NCBI GenBank assembly: GCA_913051865.1
Contig: CAJXHE010000006.1
Coordinates: 1-43,386, forward strand
From: an uncultured Flavobacteriales bacterium
Lineage (GTDB): Bacteria > Bacteroidota > Bacteroidia > Flavobacteriales_D > Sanyastnellaceae
Length of the DNA stretch: 43,386 nucleotides
Direction: 5' to 3'
The notes under the pieces are model-generated. The model was given only the letters and a program-made list of their open reading frames with translations. It had not been told where the DNA came from and did not search any database. This document shows, piece after piece, positions 43,356-43,386 of the stretch. The first letter of the stretch is position 1. Each line of letters begins with the position of its first letter. Position numbers and translations under genes: made by a program.

Positions 43356-43386
43356 TCCTCCTTAGCTCAGCTGGTTAGAGCATCTG
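43356..43386 (+). tRNA. tRNA, 5' part only (probably Asn)
   Basis: The last 31 bases read as the acceptor strand TCCTCCT, then T8-A9, the D-arm GCTCAGCTGGTTAGAGC, A, and the first bases of the anticodon stem (TCTG). This is the canonical start of a tRNA. The anticodon lies outside the window. The acceptor sequence is as I remember it for Bacteroidota tRNA-Asn, but Ile or Val types cannot be excluded. Confidence 0.85.

Overview
The window reads as a chromosomal segment of a member of the Bacteroidota, most likely a marine Flavobacteriales relative. The evidence is the gene content: a PorW/SprE-type lipoprotein and a C-terminal sorting domain of the type IX secretion system; lipoprotein families DUF4270, DUF4296 and DUF4837; an ATP synthase operon without the beta and epsilon genes; long secreted proteins with SprB-like, ACNY-type and dockerin-like repeats; few recognisable Shine-Dalgarno sites; and promoters of the TTG-N20-TAnnTTTG type. 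Almost everything is housekeeping. The accessory-looking part is the first 6.8 kb.

Layout. 1-6829: three secreted multidomain proteins. The first is an RTX-type protein whose 3' end lies outside the window. The second is a bacterial lysyl oxidase-domain protein with conserved copper ligands and cofactor residues. The third is a three-module repeat protein. The second and third end in the same dockerin-like tail, and a decayed fragment of such a gene lies between them. 6949-13504: a rightward series with a coiled-coil membrane protein, YraN, an rRNA pseudouridine synthase, a polyprenol-phosphate mannosyltransferase, dihydroorotase, a DUF4296 lipoprotein and UvrC. 13501-19100: a leftward series slyD, thiL, asparagine synthase, a GT4 glycosyltransferase and a nitronate monooxygenase-like flavoprotein. 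19130-21670: a secreted M1 metallopeptidase with a T9SS sorting domain. 21667-25042: the leftward operon panC, tatA, mltD-like and a DUF4837 lipoprotein, with stop/start overlaps of 4 bases at its last two junctions. 25144-29216: a divergent rightward unit with a single-domain glycogen-synthase-like protein, a DUF4270 lipoprotein and glmS. 29367-31049: an outer-membrane barrel protein with a strong terminator, then a cyclase-family hydrolase. 31024-41353: a leftward block of porW/sprE, bactofilin, atpZ, an AtpI-like protein, atpB, atpE, atpF, atpH, atpA, atpG and an NtrY-like histidine kinase. 41448-42326: an M23 peptidase transcribed away from it. 42330-43253: a PfkB sugar kinase. 43356-end: the 5' half of a tRNA, probably Asn, with its promoter.

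How the parts fit: the porW-to-atpG block combines T9SS assembly, a cell-shape polymer and F1Fo proton-translocating ATP synthase genes in one overlapping unit. Cell-wall and envelope functions (GlmS, MltD-like, M23, TatA, the lipoproteins) recur along the window. The most unusual content is the lysyl oxidase protein and the dockerin-like tails beside it. No phage, insertion sequence, CRISPR array or defence system was seen.
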